The notes under the pieces: model-generated
The model's database searches: none
The model's input: only the letters and a program-made list of their open reading frames with translations
Told to the model about the DNA's origin: nothing
From: Adenophora triphylla var. japonica
Lineage: Eukaryota; Streptophyta; Magnoliopsida; Asterales; Campanulaceae
Direction of reading: 5' to 3'
Length of the DNA: 64,000 nt
NCBI GenBank assembly: GCA_022495995.1
Contig: JAFEMH010001235.1
Coordinates: 434,001 to 498,000, forward strand
Part shown: positions 11,911-21,690 of the stretch, piece by piece
Position numbering within the stretch: the first letter of the stretch is position 1
Layout of the letters: each line of letters begins with the position of its first letter
Position numbers and translations under genes: made by a program

Positions 11911-12150
11911 ATCAAGGTCCGAGGCACCTAAAATGCCATCATCAAGGTTCGAGGCACCTAAAACGCCATCTTTAAGGTCTGAGGCACCTAAAATGCCATC
12001 TTCAAGGTCTGAGGCACCTAAAACGCCATCTTCAAGGTCCGAGGCACCTAAAACGCCATATTCAAGGTCCGAGGCACCTAAAACACCATCTTTAAGGTTC
12101 GAGGCACCTAAAACGCCATCTTCAAGGCTTGAGGCACCTAAACGCTATCA
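11911..12150 (+). repeat. Eight copies of an exact 30-bp repeat in GY1 3' region
   Basis: GAGGCACCTA starts at 11921, 11951, 11981, 12011, 12041, 12071, 12101 and 12131, a perfect 30-bp step. Because 30 is a multiple of three, the array is open in the plus strand (open frame 11828-12256) and would read as a repeated ten-residue unit around SEAPKTPS. I regard it as a minisatellite; translation is unproven. Confidence 0.8.
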
Positions 12151-12485
12151 CTTCGGTTTTGGCACGAAACACGAGGAAAGCGATAAATCGCAATCATCCT
12201 CTGATTCGACAAACCGAAATCATTACCAGGTTGACATCCTAAAACAGTCACTCTAGGGTCGACGTCTGAAGATAGTCGAAAGACCCGAACTACGACCGGC
12301 TTGATTCCTTTTAAGGATACGTAGGTAGCCTACCATTAGGTGTAGCCATCAGACCAAAATGGTCATTCCATTTCCGAGCGGTCCGACCAAAATGGTCACC
12401 CTCTTCTCCCCAGCAGATTGGGACCTCACTTTTATCGACGACCCCACGTTCTCCGAAAGTGCCGTCGCCGAGGGGCTACTATAAG
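12151..12485 (+). other. GY1 region before the LTR, with polypurine tract
   Basis: It holds a second copy of the GATACGTAGGTAGCC block and ends in the purine-rich GCCGAGGGGCTACTATAAG just before a TG that opens the LTR. Tat elements often have such a tract, which primes plus-strand DNA synthesis, next to the 3' LTR. Confidence 0.5.
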
Positions 12486-12723
12486 TGTCCCAATCTGAGC
12501 CGCCAATGTTCCTTCAGCCCAATTTAACGACTTCCACGTCAAATAAACATTTAAGGGCATTTTGGTCATTTTCTAAGGCAATTTAAACAAGAAAGGACCA
12601 TAAAGGAATAACAAAAATAGGTCAAAAACCGGTTGGGAAGAGTCATTTCCAAGAAATTGACCAACTTTTCATTAAATGCAAGCAGCAAAAGCGCACTGAA
12701 AGTCAGGCACGCCAACATCCCCA

Positions 12724-12764
12724 TCCGCGCGGACAGGAATGAGACTCAGTCTCGTCTGCGCGGA
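12724..12764. promoter_or_regulatory. Palindrome pair in the GY1 LTR, first copy
   Basis: TCCGCGCGGA at 12724 and TCTGCGCGGA at 12755 are 31 bp apart. The bases between include GAGACTCAGTCTC, itself self-complementary. It lies about 25-65 bp before the TATA-like sequence, where an upstream promoter element would be. Confidence 0.5.
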
Positions 12765-13852
12765 TACCTTTGAAACCTAAAATCAGCCTATAAATTAAAT
12801 CATTCTCTCTCAGTTTAAAGGATCCCACCATTCGAACCCTACTATTATATTCGCAAAAAACCCAGAAAACAGCCTAAACACCAAGCAAAAAACACAAAAA
12901 TCCCAACACAAATTTTGATCATATTCAAGCCCCAAACGCAAATCCAAGGAAGATAGGGTACAACCATTGGTAAACTCTCCTTCTCCTTACCTTAATCTCC
13001 CTCATCCATGCATACATCTCACATTTTAAAGATGTAACTTGTTCATTTGCTTGTTGTTCATCCCTTATCCTAGATCCAAGAGGATCTCCATGGAGTTCAT
13101 CTCCATGGATGATTCTCTACAAGGATCTACATTTTTTTTAGCTTGTTGTTCTTCCTCTTTACATTAACTAGTTGCTACTTGATCTCTTGGCCTAAGGTGT
13201 GATCACCTTGGAGTTCATCTCCATGGATGATCACACTAAATGGTCCATATTCCCATTTTCATCTTCTTTTTATGTTAATTAGTTCTTACTTGACCTAAAA
13301 TGTGGTCATCTTGGAATAAATTTCCATGGATGACTATTTTAAATGGTCTAAATTGTTTTACTTCTTTGTAATTTTTTTTCCCTAACCTAAGATCTTCACC
13401 TTGGAACAATTTTCATGGATGAAGATCATTAAGGTTCATAGGTTACAAAAGGGGTGAAGTTGATACATTGAGTTCAAAGATCTCAAGGATGGTCATCTTA
13501 ATGACCACCTTAGAAATCCACTCTAAAGTTGATACACCCTTAACCTAAACTCAATTTTCATACATTAATCTTTGTTTTATGTTAAATCTCCCCATCCCAA
13601 GCAAATGAAGTGCTTCCAAGTCCTAATATACCCTAAGGATGACTTGATATAGTAGATCACCACTAATCATGTTTAGTGATCACTAATCAAAGCATAAGGA
13701 AAGTGGGGACAAGCATGGATGCAAAATTTAAAAATGTTTTTACTTATCATTTTTTGTTGCAAATTCCAGTTCTGATTCTGTAACTCCAGTTGACATTCTG
13801 GAATTTACAGAATCAGACTGGAAAGCTGCAAAAAAGAATATTTACTGTCTCA

Positions 13853-13893
13853 TCCGCGCGGACAGAATTGACTCTCGCTCTGGTCTGCGCAGA
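13853..13893. promoter_or_regulatory. Palindrome pair in the GY1 LTR, second copy
   Basis: TCCGCGCGGA at 13853 and TCTGCGCAGA at 13884 are again exactly 31 bp apart. The second half-site has changed at two positions yet is still a perfect palindrome, which hints that symmetry is being kept. Confidence 0.5.
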
Positions 13894-14190
13894 CATGAAT
13901 GTAATGGACAGACATTTTGTTTTTTCAGTCATTTTTCACTCACAGAAGCACACTGTTTTGATAAATCTCAGTCCAGTCCGGTCAAAATTCTTATTTACAG
14001 AAAATTCCTTTTGCAAAACACACACACACACACACACACACACAAATGGTTTTCAAGTTAGGAAGACTTGTTTTACGAGGCATTTCGGATGAACACTAAC
14101 GTTCTTCCCAGAGTGTAACGTGACCTCCGAACTCAAATCTCTCATTTTTGGGCATTTTTCAAAGTTTTGGCCCTTAAACTAAAAACGGCG

Positions 14191-14200
14191 TGGCGACTCC
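14191..14200 (+). other. PBS-like TGGCGACTCC after the GY1 LTR
   Basis: TGGCGA would pair with a tRNA ending in TCGCCA, as plant tRNA-Arg does, and TGGCGACTC phrases follow the LTR in many Ogre-like elements. A primer site here would mean this LTR is followed by 5' internal sequence, either of a second tandem copy or because the LTR is a shared one. The LINE cuts it off a few bases later, so this cannot be settled here. Confidence 0.35.
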
Positions 14201-14215
14201 GTTTGATTTTCGAAA

Positions 14216-16800
14216 AGAAAGAAAAATTGGTCATCATCACAATAAGGAGTATATTAATGATGTGGTGGAAGTGTACAGGAAGAGTGATCGAATTATGGGC
14301 ATTAAACTGGTGATACGTGATGAGATTATAACTATTATTTCTGCCTATGCACCACAAGTAGGGTTGGATGCATCTATTAAACAAGTGTTCTGGGAAGATT
14401 TGGAGGAGGTAGTGCAACAAGTACCTAGTGGTGAGAAATTAGTGATTGGTGGTAATCTGAACGGGCATGTGGGGTCTAGTCGACATGGCTTTGAGTGCAT
14501 ACATGGAGGTTTTGGTTTTGGGGAGAGGAATGAAGCAGGAAATGGTATCCTGAACTTTGTGTTGGCATATGACTTAAGTATATTGAACACTTGGTTCAAG
14601 AAGAGAGAATCTCACTTGGTGTCCTATAGGAGTGGAGGTAATGCGAGTCAGATTGACTTCTTCTTAGTAAGAAATGCTTGTAGAAAGAGTTATACCGATT
14701 GCAAGGTTATTCCGGGTGAGAGCACAGCAACTCAACATAGACTGGTGGTACTTGATTTTCGAAGTAAGAGAATTTCGAGGAAGAGAAAACCACAGGTAGA
14801 CCCTAGAATCAAGTGGTGGAGACTTCAAGGGGAGAATCAACAAAAATTTGTAGCTAAGATGGTCGATACCGGTATTTGGTCGGATAATATGGAGGATATG
14901 GATATAGATTCGACTTGGACTAAGATGGAACGTACCATAAAGGAGGTGGCGAAAGAAGTTCTTGGAGAATCAAGAGGAAACGGGTCACCAAGTAAGGACA
15001 CATCATGGTGGAACGAGGAAGTAAAACAAGCAATAAAGGGCAAGCGAGAATGCTACAAATTATTGGAAAAATGTAGGAGCGACGAGAACTATGAGAAGTA
15101 TAAGGAAGCTAGAAGAGATGCTAAGAAAGCAGTAAGAGACGCAAGAGCAAAGGTGAATCAAAAACTTTATGATAAGTTGGATACAAAAGAAGGGGAAAAG
15201 GACATCTACAGAATCGCTCGTATGAGGGATAAGAGGACACGAGATATTGAGACGGTTAAATATGTGAAAGATGTAGATCAAAGAGTTCTAGTCGGGGATA
15301 AAGAGATAAAAGATAGATGGAGTTCGTACTTTGATACCTTGTTCAATGGCGGTCAAGAGCAGGATATTGGAGATTTAAATATCTCTTCGAGTATGGTTAA
15401 TCGAGATTTTATGCGGAGAATTCAAAAGAGTGAAGTGGAAATGGCAATGAAAAATATGAGATTGAAGAAAGCTGTAGGACCGGATGGTATACCAATTGAG
15501 GTTTGGAGATGTTTCGGGGAGAGGGGAATAGATTGGTTAACAACGCTATTTAACAAGATATGGAGAATTAACACAATGCCATTGGAGTGGTGAAAGAGTA
15601 CTCTGATCCCTTTGTATAAGAACAAAGGTGATGTCCAAGATTGTGCCAACTATCGGGGGATCAAACTAATGAGCCATACTATGAAACTTTGGGAAAGAGT
15701 GATTGCACAAAGGCTGAGAAAAATTGTGGATATTTCGGATAACCAATTTGGGTTTATGCCGGGAAGATCGACTACGGAGGCAATATATCTTATGAGACAA
15801 ACCATGGAGAAATATCGGGATCAAAAGAAAGATTTGCATATGGTTTTCATTGATTTGGAAAAGGCATATGATAAAGTGCCAAGAGAGGTACTTTGGTGGG
15901 CATTAACAAAGAAGGGTGTTTCAAAGAAATATATTGATATTATCAAGGACATGTATAATGGAGTTAGTACTTGTGTACGCACTAGTGTTGGGAAGACTGC
16001 AGAGTTCCCTATAAAGATTGGAGTGCATCAAGGTTCCGCACTTAGCCTCTTTCTTTTTGCTTTGATAATGGACGAATTGACGAGGTCAGTCCAAGATGAT
16101 ATACCAAGGTGTATGTTATTCGCAGATGATATTGTGCTGATTGATGAGACAAGAGAGGGTGTTGAAAGTAAATTGGAGTTGTGGAGACACACTTTGGAAT
16201 CTCGAGGTTTTCGACTAAGCAGAAGCAAGACTGAATATTTGGAGTGTAAGTTTAGAAGAGTTGGAAGTAGGGAGGCAGGGGCGGTCACATTTGACGGAAA
16301 TATTGTCCAAGCTTCTGAGTTTTTTCGCTAACTTGGATCCATTATCCAAAAGGATAGAGAATTAGATGGTGATGTGGCTCATAGGATTAAAGCAGGTTTG
16401 TTGAAGTGGAAGAGTGCCACAGAGTTTCTATGTGATCGCGGCATGCCCAATAGATTAAAGGAAAAATTCTACCGCACGGCATAAGATGAATGTGGCGGAG
16501 ATGCGTATGCTTCGATGGATGTGCGGTCATACAAGAAAGGATCGATTGGGGAATGAGGTGATCAGAGGTAAAGTAGGAGTTGCGCCCATTGAGGATAAAA
16601 TGAGGGAAAATCGTCTGAGGTGGTTTGGACATGTGAGAAGGAGACCGAGTGATGCACCGGTTAGGAGGCCGGAACAGTGAAGAAATGATAAAATGGCGAG
16701 GGGTAGGGGAAGACCCAAACAAACTTGGATTAGAGTGATTGAAAATGATATGATTTTACTTGGAGTGGATGAAAGTATGGTGTTGAAGAGGCCGGAGTAG
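14216..16800 (+). pseudogene. LINE endonuclease-reverse transcriptase
   Basis: The product would nick target DNA and reverse-transcribe LINE RNA at the nick. The endonuclease part shows IISAYAPQVG, GGNLNGHVG, SYRSGGNASQIDFFLV and TQHRLVVLDF, the usual blocks of an AP-type endonuclease; the N terminus is missing. The RT part shows CANYRGIKLMS, QFGFMPGRSTTEAI, VFIDLEKAYDKVP, GVHQGSALS and the catalytic LFADD at about 16114-16128. Breaks: in-frame TGA at 15591, in-frame TAA at 16329, a deletion near 16480 with a change of frame, and a stop at 16678. The copy is dead. Confidence 0.85.
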
Positions 16801-16837
16801 AGGGCAAAAATTCATGTGGGGGGCTGATTTATTTATG

Positions 16838-17068
<231 letters not shown>

Positions 17069-17115
17069 TTTATTTTTTTTTATTATTATTATTTTTTTTA
17101 TTAATTATTTTTTTA

Positions 17116-17158
<43 letters not shown>

Positions 17159-17277
17159 TTTATTTTTTTATTTTTTTTTTATTTTTTTCACACGATTTAT
17201 TATTATGAGGATTCATGTTAGCCGATCCCAAATTATTTTGGGATTAAGGCTTTGTTATTGTTGTTGTTGTTGTAGTT

Positions 17278-17765
17278 ATTAATTTGGACAATTGCCTTTT
17301 AAGTTTATCTTCTCTCTCATTAATGAAAAATATATGCATATTCTTTATCTGTTTTCGACTTTAAGAGCAAATTAAGATAACACTTTTAATAATAAAAAAT
17401 CCAGAGGATGATTACAATATATGAATGCAAAATATGCGCATGTAATCTATATATAGGAGTCTCCCTAAAAATGAAAAAATTCATGTGGAAGCTCCAAAAT
17501 AAAAAACCCTAAACCATTAACCATTGCTACTATAGTCACCAATGGATAACATTAAAAAAAATACACAATTGTTTTTTCGTAAAATAAAATTCTTTGAGTT
17601 AAGTGATACATCATTCCAAAATAAAAGTAGCAAAATAGAAAATAAAAAATAAGGGCAGTTTTCCTATTTTGCCCTTAAAAATATGGCACAAGAATTAAGA
17701 AAAACTAGGAAATAGAAATAGTGGGAGGGGCCCACCGTAGTTTGCTAAAAAAAAAAAAAAAAAAG

Positions 17766-17813
<48 letters not shown>
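17278..17813. other. AT-rich intergenic sequence
   Basis: No gene is seen. The phrase TTTTGCCCTTAAAAAT near 17670 recurs at about 19236, on the other side of the TIR element. Poly(A) and TA runs occupy 17745-17812. Confidence 0.5.
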
Positions 17814-17815
<2 letters not shown>

Positions 17816-18059
17816 GGTCTAATAAAAAACTAGTTTTTTCTTAAGATAAGGAAAAACGTGTTTTCAAATTAAACGGTGGCAATTTTGTAATTACTGGCAA
17901 CCATGTTCAAAATAAACGGTGACATTTTCGTAATTAATGGTTCCTCTCGTTTATGCCAGTGCGTTTAACAACTGCCATGTGACAAAGTGTCGCATATGTA
18001 ACAAAAAGCACAAAAAAGTGCGACCGGTTAACAAAGTGCCGTGTAAATTGGTACTGGCA

Positions 18060-18570
18060 CTTTGTTAAACCGAAACCGGCACTTTTTACACGGCACTTTT
18101 AAATACATGAACCGGCACTCTTCACACCGGCACTCTGTTACACTAACACCTGCACTTTGTTACACTAATATTTTTGTCGGCTTTCAAAAATACAAGCACC
18201 GGCATTCAAAAATACATGAACCGACATTTGAAAACACATTTACCGGCACTCAAAAATGCATATACCGGCACTCAAAAACACCGATAATTATTTTTGCCGA
18301 TATTCAAAAAACATGAACCGGCATTCAAAAAAAAATGGACTGGCATTCAAAATTACAAGAATCGGCATTCAAAAAATACATTGACACTCGCTACACACTT
18401 ACTGGCACTCTATTATACACTAACGGGCACTCAATTATACACCAACGGGCACTTGATTATGCACTAACGGGCACTTGATTATATACTAACGGGCACTCAA
18501 TTATACACCAACGGGCACTTGATTATACACTAACGGGCACTCAAAATAACATGTGCTGGCACTCGAAAAA
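18060..18570 (+). repeat. Degenerate short repeats around CCGGCACT in TIR element 1
   Basis: About twenty variants of the phrase ACCGGCACTCAAAAACACAT follow one another at irregular 20-35 bp steps, with a later run around ACGGGCACTTGATTATACAC (18420-18540). The same family of repeats fills 24720-25020 in TIR element 2. It does not look coding. Confidence 0.7.
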
Positions 18571-18729
18571 CCATGGACTGGCATTTCAAAGTGAGTATGC
18601 CAATTACGGGAGAAACAGTACCAACACTTCTCGCTACAACGCCATTAACTCTCCACTGTAGTAGAAATTTTCATGACGGAATTGAAGCTAAAAATAGTGC
18701 AAGGAACCCCAAATTAAGCAAAACCAAAC

Positions 18730-18808
18730 CTTGGATTTTGCCTTGATCATACTTGACAGCAGTCAAATCGACTTCAGATGTCGGCAACATTATTTTCTTA
18801 TTTCCCAT
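18730..18808 (-). pseudogene. Captured exon resembling the N terminus of plant fatty acid amide hydrolase
   Basis: Read minus from the ATG at 18806-18808, the piece encodes a start methionine, a short basic and hydrophobic stretch, and then SEVDLTAVKYDQGK. It ends at CCAAG followed by GTTTGG, a good splice donor. The order M-G-basic, then EVDL..VKY close to the N terminus, is what I recall of plant fatty acid amide hydrolase (FAAH), which degrades N-acylethanolamines. Only about 26 residues are present, far short of the roughly 600 of the enzyme, so no function is expected. It lies next to an unrelated EF-hand piece, as in multi-gene capture. The match is from memory. Confidence 0.45.
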
Positions 18809-18900
18809 CTTCGCAACGAGAAAAGCAAAAAGGTGAAATGATCAAACAAAATCACAAACATACATCAAATGTGGATTTTGATTTCGATTATAGTGGCTAC

Positions 18901-18979
18901 TCTGTAGATCGGCCGGATTGATTTTGCCGTCGCGGTCGGCGTCTAGGACGTCGAATGCGGAGGGTACGCAGTGGACGGG
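18901..18979 (-). pseudogene. Captured exon with one EF-hand calcium-binding loop
   Basis: On the minus strand the frame reads SAFDVLDADRDGKINPADLQ, then a GT donor (ACAGA then GTAGCC). The loop DADRDGKINPAD has the canonical EF-hand positions: D1, D3, D5, G6, a hydrophobic at 8, and D at 12 instead of the more common E. It resembles EF-hand proteins of the calmodulin-like group. No start codon or second EF-hand is present, so this is a fragment inside a DNA transposon. The high GC content of this stretch differs from its surroundings, which supports a foreign exon. Confidence 0.65.
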
Positions 18980-19044
18980 TTTTAACGTAATTTTAAAACA
19001 CGTTTTTTCATAAGCTTAGAAAAAACGCGTTTTTCTGAGTTACA

Positions 19045-19046
19045 GC

Positions 19047-19115
<69 letters not shown>

Positions 19116-19242
19116 CACGCTAAAATAAAAATATTTAGGAACTATAGAAAAACGTTCAATAGTTTGGGGATGTTTTAAGCATTGAACTCAGGTTAGGAGA
19201 AATGCTAGGGAAGAATGTAAGGGTAGTTTTCTTATTTTGCCC
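19045..19242. other. TA microsatellite and AT-rich spacer
   Basis: A TA run of about 60 bp (19048-19109) borders TIR element 1. No gene is seen in the rest. Confidence 0.7.
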
Positions 19243-19268
19243 TTAAAAATTATGTCACGTGCATTTAA

Positions 19269-19564
19269 TGTGTGTGTATTTCATGCCGACAATTATACAG
19301 ATGAAGTTTTAATTGAAAGAAGAAAATAAAATAGGGAAAGGGAAAGGGAAAGGGAAAGAAAAGGGAGAGGGAAAGGGAAAGGGAAAGGGAAAGGGAAAGA
19401 GAAAGGGAAAATGAAAGTTTTAATGGAAAGAAGAAAATAAAATAGGAATAGGAATAGGAATAGGGATAGGGATAGGGATAGGGATAGGGATAGGGATAGG
19501 GAAAGGGAAAAGGAAAGATTAAAACTTCATCTGTATAATTGTAGGCATGAAATAGACACACACA
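19269..19564. mobile_element. MITE with 50-bp inverted ends and a G-rich core, copy A
   Basis: The left end TGTGTGTGTATTTCATGCC and the right end (ending GGCATGAAATAGACACACACA) are inverted repeats continuing through ATACAGATGAAGTTTTAAT. TTAA flanks both sides, so the target duplication is TTAA or the TAA of Tourist-type elements. The core is a minisatellite of GGGAAA units, then GGGATA units (about 19455-19500). The latter has seven G-triplets spaced by three bases, a strong G-quadruplex candidate. Confidence 0.65.
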
Positions 19565-19601
19565 TTAATTGAAAGAAGAAAAAAGCAAAATCATAGAATT
19601 C

Positions 19602-19850
19602 TACTCCCTCTACACCAAATTTAGTCACTTTTTGTTTGTCTCAATATAAATGACATTTTAAATTTTTTCTATCAAAAAACTGTCTCTAAATAATGGTTTT
19701 TCATAGTTTATGATTTTTTTTTTTGCAAAATTAAAATTTTGAAAGTGGATAGTGAAAATGTTTATAATTTTTTCATATTAAAAATTTAATTTTTAAAAAT
19801 AATTATTACATTTAAAATAGTCATTTATTTTGAGAAAGATGAAGGAAGTA
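19602..19850. mobile_element. Stowaway-like MITE
   Basis: The ends TACTCCCTCTACACC and GATGAAGGAAGTA are the imperfect inverted termini, with TA target sites, of plant Stowaway elements. The inner part is AT-rich and non-coding. Confidence 0.65.
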
Positions 19851-20099
19851 TTAGACAGAAATCACATCCATAGTTTAAAGAGGGATTTACCATATAATCC
19901 CTGAAACTTATCAATTTTACATAAATAAGCATATTTTATCTAACCATATAATTTCTGGCTTAATAATTACGCTCTCCTTCTCATTTTACTAAGTTCACCC
20001 TCCCATCATTTTACTAAGTCCACCCTCTTTATCAATTTAATTTCTCTCCAACCGCCATCACTTTAGGTCACCTTTCCCCATCTTCTCCGGTAACTATCA
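19851..20099. other. Spacer before the satellite
   Basis: AT-rich sequence with two close copies of a TTTTACTAAGT(T/C)CACCCTC phrase (19985-20035). No gene is seen. Confidence 0.4.
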
Positions 20100-20690
20100 A
20101 CTCCGGCGATTTTTTTTTTTTTTTACTCCGGCGACCAAACAACTGAAAACTTAACTTATCGGTTATCAACTAACCTACTAAAAACACGATCAACTATGGC
20201 AACCTTTCCGGCGACCACCAACTTCGGCGACCTCTCCGGCAACCAAACAATTTAGAACTTAAGTTCTCGGTTCTCAACTAAACTACTAAGAACACGATTA
20301 CCACCGACGACCTAACAACTGAAAACTTAACTTATCAGTAAGTTCTCAGTTGTCTCCACTAAGAAAACGATTAACTTCGGTTACCAAACAACTGAGAACT
20401 TATCAGTAATTTCTCAGTTTTCAACAAAACTACTAAGAACACGATCAACTCCGGCGACCACCAACTTCGGCAACCAAACAACTGAGAACTTAACTTATCA
20501 GTAAGTTCTCAGTTGTCAACTAAACTACTAAGTACACGAATAACTCTGGCGACCACCAACTCCGACGACCAAACAACTGAGAACTTAACTTATCAATAAA
20601 TTCTTAGTTGTCAACTAAACTACAAAGAACACAATCAACTCCGGTGACCACCAACTCTGACGACCAAACAAATGAGAACTTAACTTATCA
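20100..20690. repeat. Satellite of about 80-110 bp units with an internal hairpin, left part
   Basis: Each unit has CTGAGAACTTAACTTATCAG then TAAGTTCTCAG (two arms that can pair), followed by GTCAACTAAACTACTAAG and ACTCCGGCGACCACCAACT. Unit starts fall near 20140, 20249, 20310, 20391, 20480, 20575 and 20671, so the length varies. The array is cut at 20690 by a CACTA end and resumes at about 21690. Confidence 0.7.
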
Positions 20691-21088
20691 CACTACTAGA
20701 AACTGGCCAATTACCGACGAAAATTTACCGACGGATCGCGTCCGTCAGTATTACCGTCGTCTGTCAGTAATATCGACGGACATTCAACGATTACCGACGG
20801 ATATTAAATTCGCACTTGTCGGGAATTTTTTTAAAAAAATTTCATTTTATTCCGTCGGTAATGGTAAATGATCTGTCGGTATTACCGACGGATACTGTCC
20901 ATCTGTAAATGTGAATATAAATTAAACTCTACTGCCCTCCCATTCACTTCCGCTTAAGCAGAGAAAAATTTGTTTCGCGCTGTCGCTTCCCTCCGTTGTT
21001 CCAAATCGACTTCTTCTTTCATTTTCCCGGCAATTCCCCCCCCGTCTTCCAAATCGGCTTCTTCATCTCTCACGTCCTTCTAAGCAGT

Positions 21089-21168
<80 letters not shown>

Positions 21169-21690
21169 ACTGCATTCAAATGTGTAATGTTGTTTGTTTG
21201 TTTTGATTGTGTAGGATATTCAAGCAATTCTCGCATTCAACTTTTTGACTGTAGTTAAGGTATGATTTTTAGGTTTTAGGGATTTGAAATCTTGTTAACT
21301 GATATAATTTATGCCTATTAATTTGTTTAAAATAGGATTTTGGTTATTATATTATGTTTGTTGACAGTTATCACTATCCAGTCGAAGTTTTTAATGTTTT
21401 ATGTTTTCAACCTAGTGAATTACAGAGTAATTCATAATCATTTTGAAGTTTGAACTCAGCTAATTTTGATTTTCATGCTTGATTGCAACTGTTAATTTAT
21501 ACTATGGTTGAGAATACACTTGCTTAACATTGGACATACAAGATTAGAAACAGATTAGTTAAAAGTAAGTTGGATGTTGAGAGGAAAAGAGAGTTTGAAG
21601 GATACATTAGTGTCTCATTTGGTGTCTGCAGATGATTATATTTTTTTAGTGCTTGATCATATTGTATGTGGTCCTTAAGGAGCTTGTTTA
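20691..21690 (+). mobile_element. CACTA (En/Spm) transposon, left end only
   Basis: It starts CACTACTAGAAACTGG, the CACTA terminal signature. Many copies of the subterminal motif ACCGACGGA in both orientations follow (20712-20900), as expected for transposase binding sites. Inside, a GC-richer leader-like stretch (20940-21090), a CT repeat and an AT-rich intron-like stretch look like the 5' UTR of a transposon gene, but I find no coding exon. No matching TAGTAGTG right end is present before the satellite resumes, so it is a fragment or deletion derivative. Confidence 0.7.
21091..21168. repeat. CT dinucleotide microsatellite
   Basis: About 39 uninterrupted CT units within the CACTA leader-like region. 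Confidence 0.97.

Larger units (their letters stand above)
12486..14190 (+). repeat. GY1 LTR (3' end, boundaries approximate)
   Basis: The left edge, TGTCCCAATCTGAG at 12486, follows the purine tract. A TATA-like TATAAATT lies at about 12789, and a CA dinucleotide repeat at 14018-14044. Two palindrome pairs are embedded (12724 and 13853). The right edge is unsure: the last bases before 14191 do not end in CA, and a PBS-like phrase follows. No second LTR is in the window, so the LTR cannot be confirmed by alignment. No gene is seen in it; the small open frames are chance. Confidence 0.55.
1..14205 (+). mobile_element. Ty3/gypsy Tat-lineage LTR retrotransposon (GY1), cut by the window edge
   Basis: The plus strand shows the end of gag, then protease, a G-patch-like segment, reverse transcriptase, RNase H and integrase. 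A long 3' region with genes on the opposite strand follows, then one LTR. Long 3' regions with antisense genes, and a glycine-rich G-patch-like stretch near the protease, are features of the Tat group (Ogre, Retand, Grande). The 5' LTR lies outside the window, so no target duplication can be read. Gag-pol has at least three in-frame stops (near 1579, 1927 and 3436) and about three frame changes, so this copy cannot make a full polyprotein. A LINE interrupts it at about 14205. Confidence 0.88.
17814..19044. mobile_element. TIR DNA transposon with captured gene pieces (Pack-MULE-like, copy 1)
   Basis: The ends are inverted repeats of roughly 45 bp. The left end has TTAAGATAAGGAAAAACGTG (17841-17860) and the right end ACACGTTTTTTCATAAGCTT (18998-19017), which are complementary with few mismatches. 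The element sits between two TA runs, which hides any target duplication. No transposase is present. Inside are a hairpin (18029-18067), a field of short degenerate repeats and two exon-like pieces on the minus strand. A relative with the same ends and repeat field lies at 24528-25551, where a 10-bp AT-rich target duplication is visible. That length and the gene capture fit a Mutator-type element. The superfamily is inferred. Confidence 0.6.
19243..19880. repeat. Duplicated block, copy A (partner 22962-23460)
   Basis: Both copies start with AAAATTATGTCA and end with ATCCATAGTTTA. They hold in order the same inverted-repeat MITE and the same Stowaway-like MITE, with the same bases between. The copies differ mainly in the length of the purine-rich core. 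Because the flanks of the MITEs are shared, this is a segmental duplication and not repeated insertion. Confidence 0.8.

Noticed and set aside
11908..12150. 30-bp repeats as a CRISPR array
   Set aside because: The units are contiguous with no spacers, and the genome is that of a plant.
13790..14092. 100-codon frame in the GY1 LTR
   Set aside because: It runs through a CA repeat and LTR sequence, with no homology or coding pattern.
19265..19561. Minus-strand frame with repeated PFP and YPYPYP
   Set aside because: It is a by-product of the GGGAAA and GGGATA minisatellite in a MITE.
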